From contig JBDTEO010000010.1 in NCBI GenBank assembly GCA_039922495.1, positions 45,375 through 109,374 on the forward strand: 64,000 nt of DNA. Direction: 5' to 3'. Shown piece by piece: positions 16,457 through 24,889 of this stretch. A program made the translations under genes and the position numbers. Each line of letters opens with the position of its first letter. The stretch's first letter is position 1. Source of the stretch: JALYYC01 sp039922495 (GTDB lineage Bacteria; Chloroflexota; Dormibacteria; CF-121). The notes beneath the pieces were generated by a model. The model saw only the letters and a list, made by a program, of their open reading frames with translations. It ran no database searches and had not been told where the DNA came from.

Positions 16457-17592
16457 TGGCCGGCCCCCTGCGGGTGGCCTGGCTCGGCCATCAAAGCGGG
16501 CGGTCGGGTGACGGCCTGCTGACCTATTCACGTGAAGCGGTCGCGGGCCTGCGCGCCCGTGGGGTCAAGGTCTTCTTTGTCCACCACGGAGACCTGGACG
16601 CGGCCGCCGACGACACACTCAAGCTCAAGTCGCTGACGAGCAGCCACCGGTACATCATCTCCTCGCCCCGGACCAAGCGCACCATCACCGAGCTCCTGCG
16701 CCGCGAGCGCGTCGACCTCGTCCACGTCAGCTTGAGCTTCTCGACGTTGATCGACTTCGGGCTCCCCGAGCTCTGTCACGAGCTGGGTCTGCCGGTCGTC
16801 GCCACCTTTCACGTCCCCTACGACTCCCGCTTCTCGCTCTGGCAAGGGATCAGCACCGCGCTCTATCGCTTTTACTCGCAATCGCTTGCGAGTTACGACC
16901 GCGTCGTCATCTTTTCCGAGCAGCAGAAGGCGCTCCTTACCCACTACGGTGTGCCCGAATCGAACATCGCGGTCATCCCCAACGGTGTCGATGTCCAAAA
17001 GTACGCGCCTGGCCCGAGCGCGTATCGAGAGACGGCCGGGGCCGCCACCCTGATCGGGTACCTCGGACGTCTCGATCCGGAGAAGAACGTCGACGCGCTG
17101 CTGCGCGCCTTTCAGGATCTCGACGCCCCGGAGGATGTCCGGATGCTCCTGGTCGGCAGTGGCAGCGACCGACGCCGGCTGGCGCGCCGTTTCGCCAGCG
17201 ACCGCGTGATCTTCACCGGTCAGGTGCTGGACGAGGCGGCCCGGATCGACATGCTGCGCGCCATGGATATCTTCGTCTTGCCCTCGATGGTTGAGGGGCT
17301 GTCGTTATCCCTGCTCGAGGCGATGGCGTGCGGCGTGGCGGCGGTCGCAACCGATGTCGGGTCGGACGGCGAAGCCCTGCGCGGCGCGGGACTGGTCATC
17401 GACTTAAAGGACCTCGAGGGCCAGCTTCGGCTGGCCCTCCGGACGCTGATCGACTATCCGGAGTTCCGCGCTGAGCTAGGACGACGGGCGCGGGCTCGCG
17501 CCCTCGAGCGCTACAGCCTCGCCAACAACCTGGACCAGCTGCTCATGCTCTACCAGGAGCTACGACCGGCGACCGGCGTCGCCGCCTCGTGA
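16453..17592 (+). CDS. GT4-family glycosyltransferase
   Basis: This 379-residue GT-B glycosyltransferase of family 4 is coupled to folK by ATGA. The N-terminal acceptor domain has HQSGRSGDGLLTYSRE, VDLVHVSLSFSTLIDFG and ATFHVPYDSR. The donor domain has VIPNGVDVQKY, YLGRLDPEKN, and the E-x7-E motif EGLSLSLLEAMACG. Sugar donor and acceptor are not readable. The order of segments resembles BshA and lipid-linked hexosyltransferases. Coupling to folate genes is probably operon economy rather than pathway linkage. Confidence 0.88.
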   Translation: MMAGPLRVAWLGHQSGRSGDGLLTYSREAVAGLRARGVKVFFVHHGDLDAAADDTLKLKSLTSSHRYIISSPRTKRTITELLRRERVDLVHVSLSFSTLIDFGLPELCHELGLPVVATFHVPYDSRFSLWQGISTALYRFYSQSLASYDRVVIFSEQQKALLTHYGVPESNIAVIPNGVDVQKYAPGPSAYRETAGAATLIGYLGRLDPEKNVDALLRAFQDLDAPEDVRMLLVGSGSDRRRLARRFASDRVIFTGQVLDEAARIDMLRAMDIFVLPSMVEGLSLSLLEAMACGVAAVATDVGSDGEALRGAGLVIDLKDLEGQLRLALRTLIDYPEFRAELGRRARARALERYSLANNLDQLLMLYQELRPATGVAAS

Positions 17593-17598
17593 CGACGA

Positions 17599-18309
17599 CT
17601 AGCTGAGCTTGCCGGCGCTCGTGAAGCGGTAGCCGATACCGGGCACCGCCAGGATAAAGAAAGGATGCGAGGGATCGACCTCGATCTTCCGGCGCAGGTT
17701 GCGGATATGGACGTCGATGACGCGGGTCTCGATCGGATACTCGTAGCCCCAGACGTGATTGAGGATCTTCTCGCGGGAGAGCACCTTGCCGGCATTGGCG
17801 GCGAGGAAGGCCAGCAAATCGAACTCGGTGTGTGTCAGCATCACCTCGCTGCCGTCGTGAAAGACGCGGCGCTCGTTGAGGTCGATCACCAGGTCCTTGA
17901 ACTCCAGGCGGCCCTGGTTGACGGCCTCTTCTTCCTGGCGCGCTTTGCGGAGGTGGGCAGCAATGCGCGCCAGCAGCTCGCGGGTCCGAAACGGCTTGGT
18001 GATGTAGTCATCGGCGCCAATCTCGAGGCCGACGACGACATCGATCTCCTCCGTCTTGGCGCTGAGGATGATGATCGGCACGCGTAGCCCGGCCTTGCGG
18101 ATGTCCCGGCAGACGTCGAAGCCGGACACATCCGGCAGCATGACGTCAAGGAGAATCAGGTCGGGCTTGCTGACGTCCAGGCGGCGCAACGCCTCGCCGC
18201 CGGTCTCCGCCTCGACGACCTCGTAGCCCTCTTTTTCCAGGGCGAGGTGGATCGCCTTCCGAATCATCGCTTCGTCATCGACGATCAGGATCTTCTTGGC
18301 GGGTGGCAT
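17599..18309 (-). CDS. OmpR/PhoB-type response regulator
   Basis: This 236-residue response regulator has a receiver domain with the acidic pocket VDDE, phospho-acceptor D55 (LILLDVMLPD), the switch residue in IILSAKTEE and the lysine in DYITKPFRTREL. A C-terminal winged helix follows, with TEFDLLAFLAANAGKVLSRE, VWGYEYPIETRVIDVHI and IRNLRRKI. It binds DNA as a phosphorylated dimer. The start codon shares a base with the stop of the histidine kinase gene (TGATG), making them a two-component pair. Being co-oriented with two FemX genes suggests a cell-envelope role, which is inference. Confidence 0.95.
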   Translation of the reverse strand: MPPAKKILIVDDEAMIRKAIHLALEKEGYEVVEAETGGEALRRLDVSKPDLILLDVMLPDVSGFDVCRDIRKAGLRVPIIILSAKTEEIDVVVGLEIGADDYITKPFRTRELLARIAAHLRKARQEEEAVNQGRLEFKDLVIDLNERRVFHDGSEVMLTHTEFDLLAFLAANAGKVLSREKILNHVWGYEYPIETRVIDVHIRNLRRKIEVDPSHPFFILAVPGIGYRFTSAGKLS

Positions 18310-19463
18310 CAGCCGGCTCCGGCGGCAATCCGCGCCGGCGTTCGAGCCGAGCTGAGCGTGCGACGGCGCTGCCTGGCCGCGCCGGCATTGGTGGTCTCGG
18401 CGCGGGGCACCGTCACGATGAAGACGCTGCCCTTTCCATAATCGCTGCGTACGTGGACCTGGCCGCCGAGCATGGTGACCAGGTTGCGCACGATGTAGAG
18501 ACCCAGCCCGGTGCCCGACGCGCGACGGACGGCCGGATCATCCGCGCGATAAAACTTTTCGAAGAGGCGTGGCAGATGTTCCTTGCGGATTCCGACCCCC
18601 TGGTCTGAGACCTCGAACCTCACCGCCGCCTGCTCGGCTCGCGCATTGAGCTTGATCCGGGTGCCGGGCTCCGAATATTTTATGGCGTTGCTGAGAAGGT
18701 TGACCAGGATCTGGTGGAGCTTGCGCGCCTCGCCGAAAACCGGCGGCAGATCGTCGGGGACCCGGCAGGTGAGACTCCGCCCACCAAGCATCGGCCGGAC
18801 CTCTTCGCAAACATGCTTCACGATCGGCTTGACGTCGACCCGTGAGAAATCGACCGACACCCGCCCGGAGTCGATCCGGCTGACGGCGAGGATGTCGCCG
18901 ATCAATCGCTCCATCCGGTCCGCCTGGCCGTGCAGATCCTGGAGGAGCTCGCGCCGCTGTGCCTCGGTCAGCTCGAAGTCGAGCAGGAGCTCGCTCAGGC
19001 CTTTGAGCGTGGTCAGCGGTGTCTTCAGCTCATGCGAGGCGGCCAGCATCAGCGCGTCCCGCGCTTCGATGGTTTCGAGCTCGGGCGTGACGTCGTGAAT
19101 GGCGATCACCGCCCCATCGGGCGTCTTTCCGCGACTACGCAACGCGGAGACCGAGTAGGCGACGCGGACCGGGTCGTCGCTGGTGCGCAGCCGGAAGAGA
19201 AACGCGAAGTGCGTGTTGACCCCGGTGCCCAGTCGCAACGTTCGGCGCAGCGCTCCGTTGGGCGCGCAGAGGTTGACCCCGGTCTCCGTTCGGACCTCGA
19301 GGATATCGGCGGCCGGGCGCCCGGCCGCATCGGCTCGGTGCCAGCCGGTCAGCACCTCCGCGGCGGCGTTGATCGAGAGCACGGTGGCTTCCCGGTCGAC
19401 GACGACCAGGGCCTGCGGAAACTGTTCAAACGCCTGGTCCGACAGCGTGCGTTCCCGCGCCAT
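18309..19463 (-). CDS. PAS-domain sensor histidine kinase (soluble)
   Basis: This 384-residue kinase has no transmembrane helix. A PAS domain is at about 10-125 (FEQFPQALVVVDREATVLSI, NAAAEVLTGWHRAD). HisKA carries the H-box ASHELKTPLTTLKG. The HATPase domain has an N-box (LHQILVNLLSNAIKYSEPG), G1 (VSDQGVGI), F-box (LFEKFYR) and G2 (GTGLGLYIV). It would sense a cytosolic signal and phosphorylate the regulator encoded immediately downstream. The start lies 1 nt after the stop of the FemX gene, so ligases, kinase and regulator form one operon. Confidence 0.95.
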   Translation of the reverse strand: MARERTLSDQAFEQFPQALVVVDREATVLSINAAAEVLTGWHRADAAGRPAADILEVRTETGVNLCAPNGALRRTLRLGTGVNTHFAFLFRLRTSDDPVRVAYSVSALRSRGKTPDGAVIAIHDVTPELETIEARDALMLAASHELKTPLTTLKGLSELLLDFELTEAQRRELLQDLHGQADRMERLIGDILAVSRIDSGRVSVDFSRVDVKPIVKHVCEEVRPMLGGRSLTCRVPDDLPPVFGEARKLHQILVNLLSNAIKYSEPGTRIKLNARAEQAAVRFEVSDQGVGIRKEHLPRLFEKFYRADDPAVRRASGTGLGLYIVRNLVTMLGGQVHVRSDYGKGSVFIVTVPRAETTNAGAARQRRRTLSSARTPARIAAGAG

Positions 19464-19464
19464 G

Positions 19465-20490
19465 TCACCGCAGTATAGGGGGGCGTATCCGGGCTTTCAA
19501 TTGCTGCAAACCGGCTTCCAGCCGAAAGGGCCCTGGACGGAGCACGCGCTGGTAGAGGCCGACGTAGCGAACCGTTTCCCCGCCGAATCCGGTCTTGAAG
19601 CGATAAAGGCCAAACCAGGGATGGTCGGGCGCCGGCTCCTCGGGAATGCCCCACCAGTCGTAGGTGTCGCAACCCAGCGCGCGAAAGTCGAGAATCGCCT
19701 GCCAGTGGAGCAGGTAGTTGGGCATCAACTCGCGCTTGAGGTCGGTGGAGCCGCCAAAGAGGTAGTAGGCGGTCTGTCCGAAGCGGAAGACCATGATCCC
19801 ACCCAGCGGATCACCCTCGTGGAAGGCAAGGTAGAGGCGAACCTCGTCGCGTGGTTCGAAGAGGTCCAGGCAGGTCTGGTAGTAGGGGACGCCGGGAAGG
19901 TGAATCCCCTGGCGCCTGGCGGTGTCCTGGGCCATCCGCGCGAAGGTCGCAACATCGCGGCTACGCTGGACGGTGACGCCCTTCCGCTCGGCGAGCGACA
20001 GGTTGTAGCGGGTCTTGGGTTTAAAGGCCGCACGAAGCTGTTCTGGCGGGACGTCGATCGACAGCAGGCGGGTGGCTTCCGGCTGGATCGACTTGCCTTT
20101 GCGGTAGTCGCGGCCTTCGAAGAAGGCGGGCCATTCATCGCCCGAGCGCGCGTTGGGCTCGACGCGCAGCACCAGGCCATGGCCGGCGCGGGCGTGGCGC
20201 TCGAGCTCGTCGAGCGCCGGCAGCCGCTCGGCTTCGAGGACGACCGGTCCACGCGGCGCGTAGTAGACGGCGCCGCCGGGCAGGAGACTGCGCGAGCGCT
20301 GCAGCGAGCAGACCCCACTCCGGCCGTGATGGAAGGCCAGTCGTTCCACCGTCCAGCCAAATCGCGACTGCAAGGTCCCCCAGGTCCAGCTTTGCAGCAG
20401 GTTGCCCTCTGGCCGGGCCAGCACCATCGCATCCCAGGCCTGCGCGCCAATCGCCTCGCCGTCGCTGAGGGCGAGCGCGGACTCAGACAA
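19465..20490 (-). CDS. FemX/FemAB-like peptidoglycan bridge aminoacyltransferase (second of pair)
   Basis: This 341-residue FemABX family protein is built from two GNAT-like halves. Signatures are NLLQSWTWGTLQSRFGW, VYYAPRGPV, KTRYNLSLAERKGV, LFGGSTDLKRELMPNYLLHW and DTYDWWGIPEEP. Members transfer amino acids from aminoacyl-tRNA to the lipid II stem peptide to build the interpeptide bridge, or act on related precursors. It overlaps its paralogue by 8 nt. The two proteins share the same motif order but are clearly diverged, so they may add successive residues. The FemX family call is firm; the amino acid used is unknown. Confidence 0.88.
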   Translation of the reverse strand: MSESALALSDGEAIGAQAWDAMVLARPEGNLLQSWTWGTLQSRFGWTVERLAFHHGRSGVCSLQRSRSLLPGGAVYYAPRGPVVLEAERLPALDELERHARAGHGLVLRVEPNARSGDEWPAFFEGRDYRKGKSIQPEATRLLSIDVPPEQLRAAFKPKTRYNLSLAERKGVTVQRSRDVATFARMAQDTARRQGIHLPGVPYYQTCLDLFEPRDEVRLYLAFHEGDPLGGIMVFRFGQTAYYLFGGSTDLKRELMPNYLLHWQAILDFRALGCDTYDWWGIPEEPAPDHPWFGLYRFKTGFGGETVRYVGLYQRVLRPGPFRLEAGLQQLKARIRPPILR

Positions 20491-21502
20491 ATTCTGGCTG
20501 GCCGGCCCGCGCGAATCGCTCCGCCAGCCGGAGGGTCATCGCCGCCGCGCGGTTGACCGGCAGGTCGAAGATGCCCAGGTAGCGAACGAGCTCACCGTTG
20601 AAGCGGGACTTGAACACGTAGTAGCCGTACCCAGGATGCCCCGGCTGCGGGTTGACGGGCACGCCCCACATGTCGTAGGTCGTGCAGCCGCGTTGCTGGG
20701 CGTCCTGGATGGCCCGCCAGTGGAGGAGGTAACCCGGCTTGAGCTCTTTGCCCTCCGTGCCGGTGCCGCCAAAAAGATAGATCAGCTTTCGACCGTAGAA
20801 GAGCATGACGGCGCCGGCCAGGAGGCGGTCGCCGTGTCGCGCGAGATAGATGGCCACCTGGCCGCGCTCGCGAAAGAGCGAGAGCAGGTCCTGGTAATAC
20901 GCGAGCGACCGGATCTTGAAGGCTTCGCGCTCGGCGGTTGCCTGCAGCAGGGAGTAGAAGTGGTCCATGGCGGCCGAGGCGTCCGAGGCCTCGATCGTGA
21001 TCCCCTGCCGTTCCCCGCTTCGGATGTTGCGCCGGGTCGATTCCTTCAAGCGCATCAGCGCGGCATCCCCGCCGCTGATATCGACCGTCATGGTGGCCTG
21101 GTGCTGGATCGGGTTCCGCCCCGGGCGCGCCCCGGTTTCGTCCAGGACGGCGCGCTGGGCGCCGGTCGTCCACTCCGGGTCGACCTTGAGCACGGTGCCG
21201 CCGTCCGCCGCCAGCCGCTCCCGAAGCGCCTGCCAGAAGGGGGGCCACTGGTCGAGGCGACCGTCGAGGACCGGGCCGCGCGGCGCGTAGTCGAGGGCGA
21301 GACCGCCGGGCAGGCCGCGGCGCAGGACCGAGATCGCGGCCACCGGCCGATCCTCAACCATCCAGAAGTAGCGGCTGACACGCCAGCCATGGCGAGCCTT
21401 CAGGCTGCCCCAGGCCCAGGCCTGGAGGAGGGATCCGTCGGAGGCCTGGGAGTTAAAGCCGTCCCACGCCGACGGGTCCGCGCAGGTTCTCAGTTCCGGC
21501 AC
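20483..21502 (-). CDS. FemX/FemAB-like peptidoglycan bridge aminoacyltransferase (first of pair)
   Basis: This 339-residue paralogue of the next gene has SLLQAWAWGSLKARHGW, LDYAPRGPV, STRRNIRSGERQGI, LFGGTGTEGKELKPGYLLHW, TTYDMWGVPVNP and a C-terminal LVRYLGIFDLP. It presumably acts on lipid II or another peptidoglycan precursor with an aminoacyl-tRNA donor. The start is GTG 21502 with TAAGCT 7 nt upstream, a leaderless-type promoter that would drive the FemX-FemX-kinase-regulator operon. The MurE gene upstream has an atypical substrate motif, so the wall chemistry of this organism deserves analysis. Confidence 0.88.
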   Translation of the reverse strand: MPELRTCADPSAWDGFNSQASDGSLLQAWAWGSLKARHGWRVSRYFWMVEDRPVAAISVLRRGLPGGLALDYAPRGPVLDGRLDQWPPFWQALRERLAADGGTVLKVDPEWTTGAQRAVLDETGARPGRNPIQHQATMTVDISGGDAALMRLKESTRRNIRSGERQGITIEASDASAAMDHFYSLLQATAEREAFKIRSLAYYQDLLSLFRERGQVAIYLARHGDRLLAGAVMLFYGRKLIYLFGGTGTEGKELKPGYLLHWRAIQDAQQRGCTTYDMWGVPVNPQPGHPGYGYYVFKSRFNGELVRYLGIFDLPVNRAAAMTLRLAERFARAGQPEFV

Positions 21503-21509
21503 TCGCTAG

Positions 21510-21515
21510 AGCTTA
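21510..21515 (-). promoter_or_regulatory. -10 element (TAAGCT) of the femX operon, leaderless
   Basis: The minus-strand TAAGCT is followed by 7 nt and GTG 21502. Confidence 0.5.
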
Positions 21516-21629
21516 CCCGGGTTCGCGATTCTCGGCAGGGCTTCAGCCGGGCCAAAAGACCGCTTCGGAATCAGATTTGGCTGTGCTAGCATGAACGGGA
21601 AATCTCGGGCGGTGGAGGCTTTGGACTAG

Positions 21630-23144
21630 GTGAGTTCCACAGAGCAGGCGCCGAGGCTTCTCGATTACAAGGGATCGCTGGACGAAACCCCACTCTTATC
21701 TCTCTTGCAATCGATGCAAGCTCAACGCGCGACCGGTACACTTCAGGTCCGAAACGGTGGAGAAGCCTTTTCGCTCTTCTTCCTCTTCGGACACCTCTTC
21801 CATGCCTACGGCGATGGAAGCCAGGGCGAGGAGGCCGTCTTCGCCCCCCTTGGATGGCAACAAGGCGACTATTCCTTTGACCCCAAGTCCAAGCTCCCCA
21901 CCGAGGAGACGATCACCGCGCCAACCGCCGACATCCTGGCCGAGGCCAAGCGCCGCGGCGTTCCCGGCAGTCAAAACGGTGGCCAGCCGGCGCCCAGCCG
22001 GGCCGCCGGCCCCGCGGCGCAAGCCCCGCCCCCAGCTGTCGCGCCTGCTCCGCCCAGCACGTCGCCAGCAATCGCTCCGCAGGAGCGCCCGCTGATGAGT
22101 CAGCCGCTGCCGGCGCAGCCGACCGCTCCCGACGGCCAGGTAGAGGCGACCGAACTCTACCCCTTGCCCGTGGGCAAGCTGGTGTACGAATCCCTCAAGA
22201 CGGCCTTCGTCGACTTTCCCAAGCTGCTGCGATCGCTGAGCGCCGATCGCCTGACCGGCTACCTCCGGCTGAGCGGCCAGTCGTCACGCGGCATGATCCT
22301 CTTCTACCAGGGCAGCCTGATCGAGAGCTTCTACGACGGCGGCGCCGTGGTGACCACCGGCAGGACGGCCTTCTCGCTCTTCAAAAACGACGTCGACCGC
22401 GGCGAGGGCAGCATGGACGTCATCGAGCTCACCCCCGAGGTCGTTACCGGCATCTATCAGCTGCTCACCGCGCCGACGATCCTCCAGGGACTGCTGGCTC
22501 GTTTCGTCGACGTCCGCGCCTTGCTCGAGTACCTGCAGGAGGAGCAACTGCACGGTAGCCTGCTCGTCCGCGCGCCGGACGAGATGGGCATCGTCCTGCT
22601 CCGGGGCGGCACCATGCTGGGCGCCTTCACCCGCGGGCAGCCCCAGCTGGTTCAGGACCCGGAGATCGTTACCCGCCTCTGCGCCGACCCCAAGACCCGG
22701 ATCGAGGTCAAGGCGGTGGCCGACCTCGAAGAACCCGAGTCGGTCAGTCTGGAAGAAATGCTGGCGATGGCGCCCAGCGTCCCTGCCACCGTCTACCGGC
22801 CGGCGCCCGCCCCGGCGCCGATGGCCGCGGCGCCCGCGCAGGCCGCGCCTCAGCGGACCGCCGCTCCCGCCTACCAGCCGGTCACCGAGCCCGCCGCGCC
22901 GGGCAGCGGGGAGGCGGATATCGACTGGCAGTCCCTGATGAACGAGCTCAACTCGATGGCCGACAACGCGCTGCAGAACCGGTCGAAGAAGGTCAAAGAG
23001 ATGCTGGCCTCCACCGAGCACACCCTCGATTCGCTGGATCGGACGATCGACCGGATCTCGCAGACCTCGATCATGTTCGTCGACCCGGCCCGGCTCACCA
23101 ACCTGGCCAACGAGATGCGTCAGGTCGTCGAAGAACAGCGCTAA
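21630..23144 (+). CDS. DUF4388 (PATAN-like) domain protein
   Basis: This 504-residue cytosolic protein has an N-terminal DUF4388 domain (about 12-110) with LLSLLQSMQAQRATGTLQVR and FFLFGHLFHAYGD. An Ala/Pro-rich linker follows. A second, larger region (about 180-380) has three further motifs of the same kind (RLTGYLRLSGQSSRGMILFY, LHGSLLVRAPDEMGIVLL). Another Ala/Pro linker leads to a C-terminal coiled coil (about 435-500). DUF4388/PATAN domains occur in signalling and gliding proteins. No enzymatic residues are seen, so it is probably a scaffold. GTG 21630 is preceded by a GGAGG site about 14 nt upstream. Confidence 0.78.
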   Translation: MSSTEQAPRLLDYKGSLDETPLLSLLQSMQAQRATGTLQVRNGGEAFSLFFLFGHLFHAYGDGSQGEEAVFAPLGWQQGDYSFDPKSKLPTEETITAPTADILAEAKRRGVPGSQNGGQPAPSRAAGPAAQAPPPAVAPAPPSTSPAIAPQERPLMSQPLPAQPTAPDGQVEATELYPLPVGKLVYESLKTAFVDFPKLLRSLSADRLTGYLRLSGQSSRGMILFYQGSLIESFYDGGAVVTTGRTAFSLFKNDVDRGEGSMDVIELTPEVVTGIYQLLTAPTILQGLLARFVDVRALLEYLQEEQLHGSLLVRAPDEMGIVLLRGGTMLGAFTRGQPQLVQDPEIVTRLCADPKTRIEVKAVADLEEPESVSLEEMLAMAPSVPATVYRPAPAPAPMAAAPAQAAPQRTAAPAYQPVTEPAAPGSGEADIDWQSLMNELNSMADNALQNRSKKVKEMLASTEHTLDSLDRTIDRISQTSIMFVDPARLTNLANEMRQVVEEQR

Positions 23145-23181
23145 GACCGACGCCATCGCGGGTCCCAGGCGGCGGGCGTGC

Positions 23182-24864
23182 TTGATTCTTGTGACGCTGC
23201 TCACGCCATTGGTCGGCGCCGCCTGCGCGCTGAATCCACCCCGGATCGTGGCCATCTCCCCAGGACGAAACGCGCAGGATGTTCCAACCAACCAGGAAAT
23301 CCGGATCAGTTTCGACCGGGCCATGGACCACCAATCGGTGGAAAGCCGCTTCGATCTCCAACCGGCGCTGACCGGCTGTGCCACCGCGCCCCGGGATTGT
23401 CACTTTGCCTGGACCAACAACACGCTGATCTTCCTCCACGCGCACATCAACTTTGACGTCGCGAAGGACTACACGGTTCACCTGAAGGCCGGGTACGCCG
23501 ACGCCAGCGGGCAGGCGAACAGCCTCGATCACTCCTGGCGATTCACCACTGAGAGCCGGCCGTCGCTCGCCTCGGTCGACCCGTCCGACAACGCCACCTC
23601 GATCCCGCCGGACCGCAACATCGTGCTTACCTTCAGCCGCCCGATGCGGCCGGATACGATGCAGGCGGCCATCCAGCTGACCCCCGACACCCCCTTCCTC
23701 CTTCGGGCGCGACCCGGCGGCGATAACTCCCAGTTCGAGATCATCCCGGAATCGCTGCTGCAGCCAAACCAGTCCTATACGGTGTCGGTCGACCGGCCCC
23801 TCGATGTCCATGGCAACGCGATCTTCGGCCGGGTGCAGAGCCGCTTTCGGACCGGGTCGCTGTCGCTCAGCAGGAAGATCGGGTACCTGGCCGGCCAGCG
23901 CGACCAGCCCGCCTTCGGGATCGCGGTGGTCGACCCGCACGCCGATCCGTTCCTTGGACGCTCGACGCCCAAGCTGGCCTGGAAGCTGGCGGACCAGGCG
24001 GTCCCGACCGACGCCATCCTTTCCTTCGACTGGGCTCCGGATGGTCAGCGCCTGGTGCTGGTCGATGCCCCGCGGGGCGCCAGCGAGGGGCCGATCCAGA
24101 TCGTCGACGTCGCGACCGGCGTCGTGACGCACCTCGGGAGCCAGGCATCGAACGTCTTGTGGTCACCGGACGGCAGCATCGTGTACCTGACCAAGGGCAC
24201 CTTGCGCCGTTACCGACCCGGGACCCTGGAGGATTTGCCGCTCACCGATCCCGCCGACGGCCGGGTGCTCGCCCCGATTGCCTTCAGCCCGGACGGGAAA
24301 TCGGTGGCCTACGCCGCGACCGATGCCCAGTCAGTCAGCCATCTCTGGATCGTCAATCTCGACATCCGAACTCGATTTCGGCCGCCCGGGCTCGACGACC
24401 CGGCCGACCATCCGGCGTGGTCGCCGGATGGGAGCCGACTCGCCTTTCGGCGACTCGTGGCCGGGGCGCCGGCCCTGTGGATCTACGACCTCTCCGGGAC
24501 CGGCTCCACCGCCTACCGTCGGCTCGCGCCGCTGGACATCACTGGCGCTGCTTGGCTCAATGACAACAGCACCCTGATCGCCGGCACCGGCGCCGGCAAG
24601 ACCGCCGCCCTCTACCGCATCAACGTCTTTTCCGCCGGGGAGGCGGGTGGCGTCGTCAAGGTGACCGGCTCAAAGGACGCGCCCAATGGGTTAGCGCCGG
24701 CGACGCCGGGCTACGACCGCCGGGTCGCCTTCGTGGGGATGGTCGACGACCTGCCCCAGATCTTCGTCATGAACGGCGATGGCTCGCGGCCGCAGCAATT
24801 GACGGAGTGGGAAGCCGATTTCCCCTACACGGGGCTGGCGCCGAACTGGACGACCACCGGCTGA
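23182..24864 (+). CDS. lipoprotein with Ig-like (Big_5) and TolB-type beta-propeller domains
   Basis: This is an exported protein of about 560 residues. The lipobox-like VGAAC is followed by two Ig-like domains (ISPGRNAQDVPTNQEIRISF and VDPSDNATSIPPDRNIVLTF). A C-terminal TolB/WD40-like propeller repeats the pattern AFSPDGKSVAYAA and AWSPDGSRLAFRR. TTG 23182 gives a signal peptide without positive charges. The in-frame upstream codons encode GPRRRAC directly before it, so the real start may be a non-NTG codon such as ATC at 23155. It lies 37 nt after the DUF4388 gene. The fold suggests binding of a wall or surface ligand; no enzyme motif is visible. Confidence 0.75.
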   Translation: MILVTLLTPLVGAACALNPPRIVAISPGRNAQDVPTNQEIRISFDRAMDHQSVESRFDLQPALTGCATAPRDCHFAWTNNTLIFLHAHINFDVAKDYTVHLKAGYADASGQANSLDHSWRFTTESRPSLASVDPSDNATSIPPDRNIVLTFSRPMRPDTMQAAIQLTPDTPFLLRARPGGDNSQFEIIPESLLQPNQSYTVSVDRPLDVHGNAIFGRVQSRFRTGSLSLSRKIGYLAGQRDQPAFGIAVVDPHADPFLGRSTPKLAWKLADQAVPTDAILSFDWAPDGQRLVLVDAPRGASEGPIQIVDVATGVVTHLGSQASNVLWSPDGSIVYLTKGTLRRYRPGTLEDLPLTDPADGRVLAPIAFSPDGKSVAYAATDAQSVSHLWIVNLDIRTRFRPPGLDDPADHPAWSPDGSRLAFRRLVAGAPALWIYDLSGTGSTAYRRLAPLDITGAAWLNDNSTLIAGTGAGKTAALYRINVFSAGEAGGVVKVTGSKDAPNGLAPATPGYDRRVAFVGMVDDLPQIFVMNGDGSRPQQLTEWEADFPYTGLAPNWTTTG

Positions 24865-24889
24865 CGCCGGGCATCACCTTCCCTGATGG

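Noticed and set aside
16527..16536. TTCACGTGAA, the core of the classical parS palindrome
   Set aside because: Only the 10-bp core matches. It lies inside a glycosyltransferase coding region far from parAB, so it is likely chance.
22284..24132. Long minus-strand frames opposite the DUF4388 and Ig/TolB genes
   Set aside because: Antisense shadows in a GC-rich region; the plus-strand products have recognisable domains.
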